In this document: one piece after another, positions 1 to 9,157 of the stretch
Layout of the letters: each line of letters starts with the position of its first letter
How positions within the stretch are numbered: the first letter of the stretch is position 1
DNA from: Deltaproteobacteria bacterium
Lineage (GTDB): Bacteria > Desulfobacterota > Binatia > UBA1149 > SPBQ01
Length of the DNA: 62,369 bases
NCBI GenBank assembly: GCA_029262375.1
Contig: JAJCZM010000014.1
Coordinates: forward strand, 1 to 62,369
Direction of reading: 5' to 3'
The notes under the pieces: model-generated
What the model saw: the letters and a program-made list of their open reading frames with translations, nothing else
Databases searched by the model: none
What the model was told of the DNA's origin: nothing
Position numbers and translations under genes: made by a program

Positions 1-123
1 TCAGCCGTCGATAACTATCGCCCCACCCCGCCGCCGCGTGCATCAAGCCGCAGGTTTACGTAACGAATAGTTATCGGCCGTTGTCGCGATAGTTCGCGGT
101 GGGCCTTTGGAACGCCTAGCCGC
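1..123 (+). repeat. Interspersed repeat, copy A (left end cut by window edge)
   Basis: This is one of five related copies of a ~139 bp intergenic repeat. It shares with the copies near 14.0 and 15.2 kb the blocks TCAGCCGTCG, CCCCACCCCGCCG, GCATCAAGCCGC, GTTTACGTAACGAATAG, TTATCGGCCGTTGTCGCG and GGTGGGCCTTTGGAACGC. Two inverted repeats are visible: an outer pair CGATAACTAT / ATAGTTATCG, and a small hairpin CGCGA-TAGT-TCGCG at 85-98. The remaining bases up to the next gene (124-253) show no gene or site that I can name. Confidence 0.85.
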
Positions 124-253
124 AATGGCCGGTCGACGCGACAGATGTCAAACCGCGGCGCGCGGCACTACCGCTTGCGCGCATCCGAGTCATCAAGACG
201 CGCCAACCGAACAGCGAACGTCTACAACGGAACAGGTAACGAAGTCCCGATGG

Positions 254-3200
254 TTAGTCCGACTTCGCCTTTATCTGCGTCGCGTCCTGTTTCGTGAACG
301 GCGCCGTATAGGTCGCCTCGAAGCACAATCCTGTCTCAGTGTTCTGCATCTGCACGAGCACCGGTCCGGCCACGGCCGTTAGATCCGCAGGCATGATCAC
401 GTTCGTGCCCTTACCCTTGATCGAGATCTTGGCCTTGCCGGGATCGTCGGATCCCTTAGTACCAACCTTGGTCGTTCCGACTGGTGAGGCCGTCTTGTCC
501 TTGAACTTGAAGCCGGTCTTCGTGGCCTTCCAGCAGGACCTCGGCTTGCCGGGTTTACCGCAGTCCTTGGCGGCTTCGGCGAAGCCGTTGGAGATTCGGC
601 TGCTGCCGTCATAGACGCAGAGCAAATAGCTGTCGGTGCTGACCGGATCGCCGAAGTCGGCGAGCGTCGTCAGCGGACCTTTGCTCCACTTCCACGAGAA
701 CTTCTTCTTCTCGGGATCGCCCTTGTCTTGGAACTGAAGGGCCGAACCACCGGTTGCCGGTACGCGACAGCCGACGAGCGGAACAGGGTTACACGAGTCG
801 GCGTCGCAGGCGTCGCCCGCACCGTCGTTGTCGTCGTCACCCTGCAGCGGATTTGGAACTTCGGGGCAGTTGTCCCGGTCGTCGGGCACGCCGTCATCGT
901 CGTGGTCAGCGGCCGTGACACCGACGACCACTGGTTGCGTCTCGCAGATCGAATCGACAGTGCAATCGTCGTTCGTCAGGCAAGCACCCGGTTGATTGAG
1001 CGTACAGTTCGTTGTGAGCGGGCTACATACGCTGCCTTCGGGGCAAGTATCTGCTTCCGGATCGCACACAATCGCGGGATCGATGCTGCAGCGGCCGCCC
1101 GGAGCGGTGAACGCCTGGGTACTCTCGACGATCTCGATCGGGTTCGACGGTGTTGCGGGATCCACAGCGCCGACGACGCTGACGATACCAGAGCAGGCGT
1201 TGTAGCTTTGCAGCACGAGGCCGCCGATGCTGCCGTTGCCATCCAAATCGGCATTCTGGTCGACTTCCAGCGTAAGAAATTTGACCGACGCACCGACGAC
1301 TCGATACGGCGCGCTCGGATCGCAGATCTCGAGTCTGCAGGGAACAACGGCCTGGCCGACGTTCACGATGGTATCGGTTTCGATATCGTAGACCTGAAGA
1401 ACGTCGTCGTCGGTATCGCCGTCGCCGTTGAGCGCTCCGGCGCCTTGTGCGGCTTCGTTCGTCCGGAACGCGACGAGATGGCGGGTGCCGCAAGCCGTTG
1501 CGACCGGTTCGCCGAGAACCAGTTCCTCGGCCGCTTGTTCGAGGTTGCGCATGCCGAATCCGTCGTGCTCGTACACGTGTACGACACGGTCATCGGCATC
1601 ACCGTCGCCGTTGAGTACGGAAGCGTTCTGGTCGGCCTCCGGACTGAGGAACGCTACGACGTCGCCGCTAACCGAAAGCGCGTCGGCGGCTTGGTTGGTG
1701 TTCGTCCAGGCGCCGTCGCCGAGAGCACGCACGTGAAGCACGGTATCGTTGCTATCGAGGTCGCCGTTTAGATCCGTTGTGTCCTGCGCGTTCTCATCGG
1801 CGAGAGCGGCGACGACGCTGTTAGAAAGTTCGACGTCGGTAGCCGCAAGCGCGAGGTTCTGCGCCGCAGCCGCCGCGATGGAGAGATGCACGACGAGATC
1901 GTCTGTGTCGCCGTCGCCGTTGAGCGAGCCGCTCGGGCATTCGAGTGTTCCGGCCGTTGCCTCGGGCCGCAGGAATGCGGCGTTGCCGTCGGCGACCGAT
2001 ACGTCGTCGGCCTCGCACAGCGTGGTGATGGCTCCCGAAATCGGATCGACGACTTCGAGCACGATGTCGCCGAGCACCCCGTTTGCCAACACATCTGCAC
2101 CTAGCGGGTCGGTTGGATCGAGGTCGCGGATGAAGATATCCGCCGTGCCGTTTGTGTCGACTCCAGGGCCTAGGAAGTCAGGTTTGGCTGACCAGAACAC
2201 GGCGACGCGGCCGTCATGAGAAATGTCGCCCGCAAAGGTGGTGCCGAGAGGTGACGCGGGTACCGTACCGTCTGCGGCAGCGGTCAATCGCTCGGCCGTT
2301 CGCGTGACGCGGTCGAGCCGATAGACATCTTCGCCCGCATGTACGCGCGGGTCCACGCTGCCGGGCGCAGGGATAATATACGACAGAAGAACATAGCGAC
2401 CTTGGTACGACATGGACCTGCTGGCAAACAAAGAAGTGTTGAAACCCTGAATGTTGCCGGAGTCCGAGCCGTTGTTGTCTATGCCGAGAAACTCTGTGTG
2501 GCCGGTGCTTAGGTTTTTGGCGTATGCGCCGAAACCCGTTACGACACCCGGCGCCAGCACGTTCGTGGAGCCCGTATAGAAGTACAGTATCGATCCGTCG
2601 CCTGACAGGGAGACCACTCTGCCATCCTCGAGCGGGGTACCGTCGTATGCAGCAACGGCGTAGGTGGTGGTACCGCTTGCGACGTCGTAGACGAAAGCGT
2701 CCTCCGAACCGACGCCATCGCCGGCGACGAAATTGCCGGCATTGCTGCTGAAAGCGATGGTGCTTCCATCTTCCGAGATCGCAAGATCGAATCCGGAGAC
2801 GTGGTTGTCAGGCAGCACGCCCCCGGGCCCGACGTGCACGAAGGTGTACTCGTCGAGCACCCGATCCCACAAGTATAAATCCCGCAATCCATTGGCGGGC
2901 TCGCCGAGAATGAAGACGTCTTGCTCGTGTGCGAACACAACGTAGCGCCCGTCGCCCGACATCACCATGTTAGGGAGATCATTCTCGATGGGTTCGGAGC
3001 CGTCGTGTGCCTTCGTAATGCGTGTCGTCGTGCCGGCATTTATGTCGCGAAGATACGCGTGCTGATTGCCTCCCGCGGCCAAGTCGGCAGTCAGGTTGGT
3101 CGCGTACGACGAGAAGACTACGTAGTTACCGTCTGCAGAAACGGCGTGGGCGCTCGACCCCCCGTTGGGCTCGCCGCCGCCGTCGGGGACGCTCACGCGA

Positions 3201-5212
3201 ACGATGTCTCCGGTCTCAATGTCGTAGCGATACACGTCGCTGGTTCCGTTGGTGTCGGCGCCCGGCGCAAGCATGTCTGGGCCGCCGAAGAATACGACGT
3301 AGCGCCCGTTGCCCGACAGATGCGACTCGAACGATACGCCGCCTGTCTGTTCGGCGCCCATGTGCGCCAAGACGCGTGACATACGTGGCTGGGCGGAGGC
3401 CGCTTCCGAAGTACGAACGAAGACAAGGCCGTTAGATACCGCCAACGGCTCGCCGTCGATTTTCGATGCTGCATCGGCGGCTCGTAATCCCGCGAGTGCG
3501 GTCTCGCCGACGCCCGTGACGAATACGCGCAAGATCGAGTCCACGAAATCGGTATCGCCGTTGATGTCGCAAGCGTTCTGACCCCATTCGCGTTCGAGGA
3601 AGGCCGTTACATCGCCTTCGACCGCAACGGCGGGATAGACGAACGGCGGACGGCTGACCTTCACGATCGCGCGGCTGTCGGGCGTTCCCGACAGACCGGC
3701 GCAGCCCGGTGTCGCATTCAGTGCTTGGTTCTGGCCGGTGACCCGGTCCGCGATGCTCATGACGAAATCCAGTGCATCGCCGTCGCCGTTGCGGTCTACG
3801 CCGTCGATCGCTTCGTTCGCGGTGAACGTTCGCGTGCTATCCGACGCGCGAAGGCCGTCGAGCGGCACCGGACTTTTCGCTTCGGCGGCATAGGCGACGC
3901 ACGCGTTGCCCGCGCCGGTGCAGACACCGGGGTTGCCGGTGCAGTCCTGGTTTGGAGACAATTGACAGAACGCTTCGGTGAAGCGCTCGATGGCGAGCGG
4001 TCCGCCCGCCGCGACGTCGGGAACGGGCGAGAAGTCGAACAGCGCTGCGCATGAGCCCGTGGTGCACTCGGTACCGATCGGGCACAGCGTTGCAGGATCG
4101 TCGACGCAAGAGTCTTCACAGGTGCCGTTTCGGCAATCGAAGTCGCGCGCGCAACGGTCGCCGTTGTTCGCGCCGTTCACACAGGTCCCGTGACGGCGTG
4201 CGATTCGAATGGTTGTGTAAGGTGCGTCCACCGAACCGAACACGGTGACGACGTTCGGATCGAGCACCGTGGGGTCGAGTTGCGGCTCGAGGATCGGCGG
4301 CAGCGCACCGCCTTCGGGCGTAAACGACGTGATGAAAACTTCGTCGGGAATCTCAAAAGGCAGCGGCGCTTCCAACCGCGTACGCACGAGGCGAGGTACC
4401 GGAATTCCTTGGGCGCTGGTCAGCACGCCTTGCCATGCGACGGGCATCAACAGATTGCCGTCGGCATCAATGGCCGCGCGAACTTCCGTTGCACCGGCCG
4501 TGCACGGCGGCGCTTCGTCGAAACAGTCTTGTTGATAGTTGTTCGGGTGCGGAAGCGCCGTGAATTGGCCGAAAACGCTATCGGCTACCGTGGTCCCACA
4601 TGCACCGTCATTCGCGTAGAACTCGTCGATGCACGCCAATAGTCCCGTTTGATCAGCGCAGGTTTCCGTCGCCAGCTCGCAGGGAAGGGCGTCTCCTTTG
4701 GGGGTTACGGCGATCGCGGCCCGTCCGCTCAAGGTGCGGCCGTCGGCCGCAGGAGCGAATTCGCTGTCGGTATTAGGGAAGCCGAAGACCAGGCGAAGAT
4801 CGCCGGCCGTAACATCGGTTCGCGTCCTGAGCGTCGTCGAACTCTGACAGACAGCCGATGAAACGCCCGGTACCGTTCCACAGGTGGCGACGTCTGCGGC
4901 GATGGCGACACAATCGTCGGACAGAGCGACGACGTTGTTGGTCCCGTCAGGCGCTTTGAAAGTAATGGTGACGACGTGCTGGCCGCCGCTCGGCAAAAAA
5001 CCCGTGGATTCGTCGTCGCAGTTTCGCAGACGGATCTCCAGATCTTCACCGGGCGCGGCGAAAGGCCGGTTCGTGGCGCCGAGCGCAGCGTCGAAGCTTT
5101 TCGCCGTTCCGGGGATCAGGTTGCAGGCCGCGTGAGCGGTGCTGCCAGTTCCCATCGAGGCCGCGATGAGTGCAAGTGTCAGAATCGATCGAGTCAGGTA
5201 GTTCGCTGGCAT
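254..5212 (-). CDS. Giant secreted repeat protein (Asp-rich loops, PD40-like propeller, TSP3, novel C-terminal domain)
   Basis: This 1652-residue exported protein has unknown function. I chose the ATG at 5212 because it begins a clean signal peptide (MPANYLTRSILTLALIAASM, then AHA) and has a GGGAGGGAG ribosome site; the open frame extends 29 codons further. Going along the protein there is a Cys-rich patch around residues 370-430 and about seven copies of a unit with a fLxxEaxQn...LNGDGDtDDxVlhVY pattern, likely Ca-binding like dockerin or TSP3 loops. A WD40/PD40 (TolB-like) block with repeated sGdGrYVvF motifs lies at about 615-1030, a thrombospondin-3-like stretch at about 1436-1470, and a C-terminal domain of about 175 residues ends in KAKSD. 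The C-terminal domain and the Asp-rich units recur in the gene at 24564-28691, so the two are paralogs. No catalytic motif is seen; an extracellular or cell-surface role is inferred. Confidence 0.85.
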   Translation of the reverse strand: MPANYLTRSILTLALIAASMGTGSTAHAACNLIPGTAKSFDAALGATNRPFAAPGEDLEIRLRNCDDESTGFLPSGGQHVVTITFKAPDGTNNVVALSDDCVAIAADVATCGTVPGVSSAVCQSSTTLRTRTDVTAGDLRLVFGFPNTDSEFAPAADGRTLSGRAAIAVTPKGDALPCELATETCADQTGLLACIDEFYANDGACGTTVADSVFGQFTALPHPNNYQQDCFDEAPPCTAGATEVRAAIDADGNLLMPVAWQGVLTSAQGIPVPRLVRTRLEAPLPFEIPDEVFITSFTPEGGALPPILEPQLDPTVLDPNVVTVFGSVDAPYTTIRIARRHGTCVNGANNGDRCARDFDCRNGTCEDSCVDDPATLCPIGTECTTGSCAALFDFSPVPDVAAGGPLAIERFTEAFCQLSPNQDCTGNPGVCTGAGNACVAYAAEAKSPVPLDGLRASDSTRTFTANEAIDGVDRNGDGDALDFVMSIADRVTGQNQALNATPGCAGLSGTPDSRAIVKVSRPPFVYPAVAVEGDVTAFLEREWGQNACDINGDTDFVDSILRVFVTGVGETALAGLRAADAASKIDGEPLAVSNGLVFVRTSEAASAQPRMSRVLAHMGAEQTGGVSFESHLSGNGRYVVFFGGPDMLAPGADTNGTSDVYRYDIETGDIVRVSVPDGGGEPNGGSSAHAVSADGNYVVFSSYATNLTADLAAGGNQHAYLRDINAGTTTRITKAHDGSEPIENDLPNMVMSGDGRYVVFAHEQDVFILGEPANGLRDLYLWDRVLDEYTFVHVGPGGVLPDNHVSGFDLAISEDGSTIAFSSNAGNFVAGDGVGSEDAFVYDVASGTTTYAVAAYDGTPLEDGRVVSLSGDGSILYFYTGSTNVLAPGVVTGFGAYAKNLSTGHTEFLGIDNNGSDSGNIQGFNTSLFASRSMSYQGRYVLLSYIIPAPGSVDPRVHAGEDVYRLDRVTRTAERLTAAADGTVPASPLGTTFAGDISHDGRVAVFWSAKPDFLGPGVDTNGTADIFIRDLDPTDPLGADVLANGVLGDIVLEVVDPISGAITTLCEADDVSVADGNAAFLRPEATAGTLECPSGSLNGDGDTDDLVVHLSIAAAAAQNLALAATDVELSNSVVAALADENAQDTTDLNGDLDSNDTVLHVRALGDGAWTNTNQAADALSVSGDVVAFLSPEADQNASVLNGDGDADDRVVHVYEHDGFGMRNLEQAAEELVLGEPVATACGTRHLVAFRTNEAAQGAGALNGDGDTDDDVLQVYDIETDTIVNVGQAVVPCRLEICDPSAPYRVVGASVKFLTLEVDQNADLDGNGSIGGLVLQSYNACSGIVSVVGAVDPATPSNPIEIVESTQAFTAPGGRCSIDPAIVCDPEADTCPEGSVCSPLTTNCTLNQPGACLTNDDCTVDSICETQPVVVGVTAADHDDDGVPDDRDNCPEVPNPLQGDDDNDGAGDACDADSCNPVPLVGCRVPATGGSALQFQDKGDPEKKKFSWKWSKGPLTTLADFGDPVSTDSYLLCVYDGSSRISNGFAEAAKDCGKPGKPRSCWKATKTGFKFKDKTASPVGTTKVGTKGSDDPGKAKISIKGKGTNVIMPADLTAVAGPVLVQMQNTETGLCFEATYTAPFTKQDATQIKAKSD

Positions 5213-5483
5213 TGGCTCCCTCCCACGTCCCGCGCTGCGCTTCATCTGCCTACCCACTCGGGGGGGGCGCGCCGCCGGAATGCATATGCGCCCTAACATG
5301 AAGCAAAGCGTGTGCCGATAACAAGGCCAAAAAACTCGGAGATTTGGAGACTCAAGTGGGCCTGCTGATCGCGACTGCTAGCCACGCTTAGCACTTGGCG
5401 TTTTCGTCGAGGTGGAAGTGACAACTTTACTTAGCGGTGCGAGGGGGTTGTCAGCCTGAGCGGCACCTCGGCGGAGTAAGGCG

Positions 5484-5840
5484 ATGATCGACCCTGCAAA
5501 GCGTATGACGCTGGTCTTCTTCCGGACGGACTCCGGCGCGGAGCCCGTTCGTGAATGGCTCTTGGAACTGCCCAAGGCCGACCGCCGCGTCGCGGGATCT
5601 GGCTTGAAGGATCTGGAGTTTGGATGGCCGGTCGACGTGCCGCTATGTCGCGCGATGGGCCCGGGTCTGTTCGAGCTTCGGGTCGCGCTGCCAAGTAGGC
5701 GCATCGCGCGGGTGCTTGTATGCGCCTACGACGGCGAGTTGTTCGCGCTTCACGCCTTCATCAAGAAGACGCAGAAGACTCCGGATGGCGAGCTGAAACT
5801 GGCCCGGAAGCGCAAGCGGCAATTGGAGAGAACGAAATGA
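5484..5840 (+). CDS. HigB/Gp49-family (RelE-like) toxin, orphaned
   Basis: This 118-residue protein belongs to the phage-derived Gp49/HigB family (PF05973 type), whose members are ribosome-dependent mRNA interferases. The family pattern is clear: an N-terminal VFFRTDSGAEPVREWL segment, then LKDLEFGWPVDVPL, a GLFELRV strand, RIARVL, and the C-terminal HAFIKKTQKTP plus a basic KLARKRKR tail. An internal Met eight residues in (MTLVFF) may be the true start. Normally an HTH antitoxin follows; here only a fragment of it survives (next entry), cut by repeat copy B. The toxin itself looks intact, so it may be silenced, mutated at a few key residues, or neutralised from elsewhere. Confidence 0.8.
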   Translation: MIDPAKRMTLVFFRTDSGAEPVREWLLELPKADRRVAGSGLKDLEFGWPVDVPLCRAMGPGLFELRVALPSRRIARVLVCAYDGELFALHAFIKKTQKTPDGELKLARKRKRQLERTK

Positions 5841-5846
5841 AAAAAG

Positions 5847-5987
5847 GTGCTCGTGTGGCAGTTCTCGGAGGCAATGCGAGAGCAGAACGTAACGAAAGCC
5901 GCCCTCGCCAGGGCACAGCGCGGCTCAGCCGTCGATAACTATCACCCCACCCCGCCGCCGCATGCATCAAGCCGCCGGTTTACGTAA
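5847..5987 (+). pseudogene. Truncated HTH antitoxin of the HigB-type toxin
   Basis: Reading from GTG 5847, in the frame of the toxin gene just after its stop, gives VLVWQFSEAMREQNVTKAAL followed by AR. This matches the core of the antitoxins that usually pair with Gp49-type toxins (VIAWQLAEAMKEQ-ltKAelARRM). Homology stops at about 5909, exactly where the interspersed repeat begins; the last ~25 codons to the TAA at 5985-5987 are repeat sequence. The usual N-terminal ~25 residues are also missing. An ATG at 5837 overlapping the toxin stop opens a different frame with no homology. Non-functional remnant. Confidence 0.65.
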
Positions 5988-6001
5988 CGAATCGTTATCG
6001 G
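5910..6001 (+). repeat. Interspersed repeat, copy B (right part missing)
   Basis: It starts at AGGGCACAGCGCGGCTCAGC, the same left edge as copies C, D and E, and matches copy A through GTTTACGTAACGAAT and TTATCGG. It then stops matching; the GTTGTCGCG hairpin block is absent. The left edge truncates the antitoxin remnant, and the right edge supplies the stop codon of the HNH gene on the other strand. Confidence 0.85.
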
Positions 6002-7071
6002 GTGCGGCGCTTGCTCCTCATGAAATCCCGCCCGAAGTCCAGATCCGCCTGATACTGATTGTGGGCCCGGCAGCGCAGCGCGATGTTCTCCACCTCGTGG
6101 CAGCCGCCTTTCCCGTAGGGGATCTCGTGATGGTATTCGATACAACTCGTCGCGCGGCAACGCCTTCCCTGTTCGTCAACGAAAGTGCAACGACCGAGGT
6201 CGCGCTTCCATACCTCGCGACGGATCGCGGCGGGAATGGTGCGGATCCGTTTGGCGCTAGGCGGGGAGGAGAAGCGTACCTGCTCTGTGACCGCCGCCTT
6301 TTTCTTGAGTGTCTCGTCGAGGAGCAACTCGATCGCGCGGCTGACGATCAGTGCCGGGTCCGCGTTCCGGAACCGATGCTTTAGCAAATCCTGCAACGCG
6401 CGAAGCCGATCGTGAGTGCTCTGATCAACGGTGATCTCGATCTTGAATCGTCGAGGGGCGAGCGGGACGATTTGTTTGCCAGCTGCCATCGGTTTGAAGA
6501 CATCGGGGACATGCTCTCCCGCCTCGACGTTGCTCGAACAAGACCTCGGACTGCACGGCTCGTCGGGGCTGCGAGCCTCGCGTGGGCTGGTCGGCCGCGC
6601 ATCCGCACAAACGACGGCGCCCATCGATCTCGGCAAAGCCCGCACGCGTGAAGGTACATCCGGTCGCGGAGCCAGCTCGGCCACCAGCAGGTCAATCTCT
6701 CGTGAACTCTTGTGTTTGGCACGCTGGAGAATCGATCGATGATTGTCCTCGGTCAGATGTTTGCCGAGTTGGTTGATACCGCTCAGGTGCAGTTCGCCGC
6801 CGGTTACCATTGACAAAATCACCGGGAAGCGTCGCGCGGTACGCGCAGCCCAGATGCGCTTGGAGGTCATCGACTCCGACATGTGAAAGCGCTGCATGCA
6901 GAACGCGAACATCGACGGGCACGCGTGTTTGGCCCACAGTTTGCGTTCGTCGATCTCGGCGATGTACGCGAGCAACTGCGCGGTATTGGATCGATCGTCA
7001 TCGACCAGAGCGGCGAAGCGCTCGAGAAGTTGTCGCTCGCAAAGATCTGCGAGACTGATGTTCGTCTTCAT
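5995..7071 (-). CDS. HNH endonuclease with DUF222-like N-terminal region
   Basis: This 358-residue protein belongs to a family of HNH nucleases that is often multicopy in actinobacteria and deltaproteobacteria. The N-terminal ~150 residues are helical (ERQLLERFAALVDDD, KHACPSMFAFCMQRFHMSE, GELHLSGINQLGKHLTEDN), as in DUF222/5712-type proteins. A middle region is variable and Pro/Arg rich. The C-terminal ~70 residues hold the nuclease: IRREVWKRDLGRCTFVDEQG, then IEYHHEIPYGKGG, then NIALRCRAHNQYQA, giving the H-N-H pattern (HH dyad, N, final H). The TAA stop lies inside repeat copy B, so the C-terminal tail was probably set by the repeat. DNA cleavage is expected from the family; the target and any role in mobility are unknown. 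Confidence 0.85.
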   Translation of the reverse strand: MKTNISLADLCERQLLERFAALVDDDRSNTAQLLAYIAEIDERKLWAKHACPSMFAFCMQRFHMSESMTSKRIWAARTARRFPVILSMVTGGELHLSGINQLGKHLTEDNHRSILQRAKHKSSREIDLLVAELAPRPDVPSRVRALPRSMGAVVCADARPTSPREARSPDEPCSPRSCSSNVEAGEHVPDVFKPMAAGKQIVPLAPRRFKIEITVDQSTHDRLRALQDLLKHRFRNADPALIVSRAIELLLDETLKKKAAVTEQVRFSSPPSAKRIRTIPAAIRREVWKRDLGRCTFVDEQGRRCRATSCIEYHHEIPYGKGGCHEVENIALRCRAHNQYQADLDFGRDFMRSKRRTR

Positions 7072-7523
7072 GGATCGAGACTAACACGGTTTTTTTCGCG
7101 ACTGTCTCCGCATACGGCGCGACGCGAAGCAGATTCGCGCGGAGGACGACTACGCGCTGCGCTGTCGGGCGTTCGACGTCGTCCTCACGAAAACTTCGCG
7201 TCGATCAAAGAACGTCGCTCAGGCGCAAACTCTCGCGGTCAAAAAACCTGTCAACAGAAATCGCCATCACGTACGGTGCTTATTCCGATCGAGCATAGAA
7301 AGTTATCAACATGCCGCGCGGAATGTGAGCCCGAGCCGGCGAGGGCGAGAGAGGTCTTGTCTTGAATCGCAATACAACGAACCTCAGCCGGCCCCACGCA
7401 TCAGCACTCCGAGCTAGCGAGGGCGAGAGAGGTCCATTCTCGAAGCGAAACAAAACGAACCCACGCCCGCACCCACGCATCAGCAGCCGATCGCTGCTCG
7501 TACCCCGGCCGCTTCGTCGCGCC
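7072..7523 (+). other. 452-base gap without a convincing gene
   Basis: It lies between the start of the HNH gene and the end of the next membrane-protein gene. Short open frames here have no family features. A GTCGCGAAAAAAACCGTG segment just upstream of the HNH start could belong to its promoter. The right half holds the 78-base tandem duplication listed separately. Confidence 0.5.
7333..7488 (+). repeat. Imperfect tandem duplication, period 78 bases
   Basis: Two adjacent copies, 7333-7410 and 7411-7488, share GAGC..GCGAGGGCGAGAGAG, GGTC.., GAA.CG.AA.ACAA.ACGAACC and CCCACGCATCAGCA. They differ at scattered positions, so the duplication is not recent. It is non-coding as far as I can tell; the GA-rich block GGGCGAGAGAGGTC is the best conserved part. 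Confidence 0.75.
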
Positions 7524-8060
7524 CTACCCCATCGTCGCATCGACAAAGCGCGCGACGATAGCGGATCCGATCCAGCTTCCGATCGGCAGCAGGAGCAACA
7601 GCCCCGTGCGTCCGAGCGCGGCCGCATCGATCGGCGACGGCGATAGGCTCTCGACGCGGGCCTCCCATGCGAGCAGCCCCGGAAGCCGATCGTCTTCGCG
7701 CATGCGACGGGCTTCGCCGATCTGGCCGCGAACCGTTTCGAGTTCCGTCTGTTTTGCCGACCGCAGCACGCGATGTGCGCCGCGGCACGGAAGGAGGAGT
7801 AGGATTGCGGCGAAGCAGGCCAGCCCCAAGAGCAAGAGGGCTGCGGACCGCAGGAGTTCCTTGTCCATCCCTTCGGGCGCGAACAGTATGAGCGGCATAC
7901 CGATGGCCTGAATGACGAGCCAGACGGCCGCCAAGCGGGTTCCGTGACGAGCGAGCGGTGCGAAAGGGCGAGGGTCGATCAGTTCCGGACTCGCGCGCTC
8001 CTCGGTGAGTCGAGAGAGGCGCAACGCCGCCCCCACGAACCATCCCAGAGGTGCGAACAT
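7524..8060 (-). CDS. Small membrane protein of unknown function
   Basis: This 178-residue protein has three hydrophobic segments: LAAVWLVIQAIGMPLILF, an AALLLLGLACFAAILLLLP stretch, and a C-terminal ALGRTGLLLLLPIGSWIGSA stretch. A polar segment rich in charged residues sits between the second and third. I chose ATG 8060 because GAGGTGGGG stands just upstream; a GTG at 8075 is in frame. The frame shifted by one that overlaps it (7480-8043) is Arg/Gly/Ser-rich with no hydrophobic pattern and is rejected. No family is recognised. The gene is isolated between the HNH gene and a pseudogene. Confidence 0.6.
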   Translation of the reverse strand: MFAPLGWFVGAALRLSRLTEERASPELIDPRPFAPLARHGTRLAAVWLVIQAIGMPLILFAPEGMDKELLRSAALLLLGLACFAAILLLLPCRGAHRVLRSAKQTELETVRGQIGEARRMREDDRLPGLLAWEARVESLSPSPIDAAALGRTGLLLLLPIGSWIGSAIVARFVDATMG

Positions 8061-8326
8061 CCCCACCTCAACCACGATTTCGCGCAGTGTACGGCCCAGG
8101 AAATGTCCGCAAAACGACTGACCCGACCGAATTCGGCGGCCGCGACCAGTAGCTAGCCCACCGCGACCGCTGCTCCGAGCCAGACGGCCGAGTGCCTAAA
8201 GCCAACGACCCACGCGAAGACGCGAGGAAGAGCCGAGTGGGGATCGTCGTGGGCTATCTCGTTGCCGGCTTATCGGTGGTTCTCTACGCTCACGGTTACT
8301 CTCCAGGATAGCTGGTGCGTCCGTCG

Positions 8327-9157
8327 TCAATAAAGAACGACCGGATTCCCCGGCGACCCCGTAGCGCCAACCATCTTGAGCGGTGCCCAAACAAACAGGA
8401 ACTCGGAGACGCCATCTTTTAAGAGCGGTTCGAAGTCGAGATTCTCGATGTTCCAGATACCGCGCCGCGCCTGCATCTCCGTATGACAGGGGACGACTGC
8501 GCCCTCCACATCGGTAACCGGCTGCGCATCGTTGGCGGAGGTACGCCGCCGGTAAGAATGATTTTGCGAGAGGCCATGTACTCACAGGCGCTCAGGCCGA
8601 AACCCGGCTCACCAGCATTGAACCTGGCGACACGCTCGGCCTTCTGTTCGGCCGACAAGTTCTTCCATTCTGGGATGCCGCTCGTACGTCTCCTCGCGGT
8701 TTCGGCCATTGTAAAAGAAGTCGCCTTTCGGCGTGCGCACTCCTATGTGACCCGGGCCGTCGAACTGTGTGCCGACCTGACCGAGCTGCGCGGTGACCAA
8801 CTCGTCGTGGAAGACCATATGATTTGTTCCCATCGGGCCGCCGGTCGGTGTGCCGGGGATGCTCAGCTCAAAGCCTCTCACGGCCAGCAGGGGAATGTCG
8901 CGAGCATAGAGCTTGCCCAGGGTCGCCGTCTTACCCTGCTTTACGAGCTTGACGGCTTTGAGCAAGATGTCGGGGGTCGTGCGGTTCGGCGCGCCTACTT
9001 TGTCGTCGGCACCCCACTCGGTCGGCCACCAATTCTCGTCGAACGGTTTGGTCGTTGATTCTTGCGCGCTTGCTGCGTCGCCGAATAGAAAACCACCAAC
9101 CAGTAGTGTTGCCGTCAGTGCGCCAACAGCCAGGAACTTTATCGCATTCCGCTTCAC
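8327..9157 (-). pseudogene. Decayed cyclase-family (kynurenine-formamidase-like) hydrolase
   Basis: The first 165 codons from GTG 9157 give a signal peptide and the start of a PF04199 cyclase-family protein: FDENWWPTEWGADDKVGAPN, GMT-like GTNHMVFHDEL, and the metal-site segment QVGTQFDGPGHIGV. After YNGR, about 60 residues of the family are missing. Homology then resumes in another frame (IPEWKNLSAEQKAERVARFN, AGEPGFGLSACEYMASRK) and shifts again near 8538 into DAQPVTDVEGAVVPCHTEMQ and the family's C-terminus EFLFVWAPLKMVGATGSPGN. An internal deletion plus at least one frameshift make it a pseudogene, unless the assembly is wrong. Its GTG overlaps the stop of the upstream regulator gene (GTGA), so the two were once an operon. 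Confidence 0.8.
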
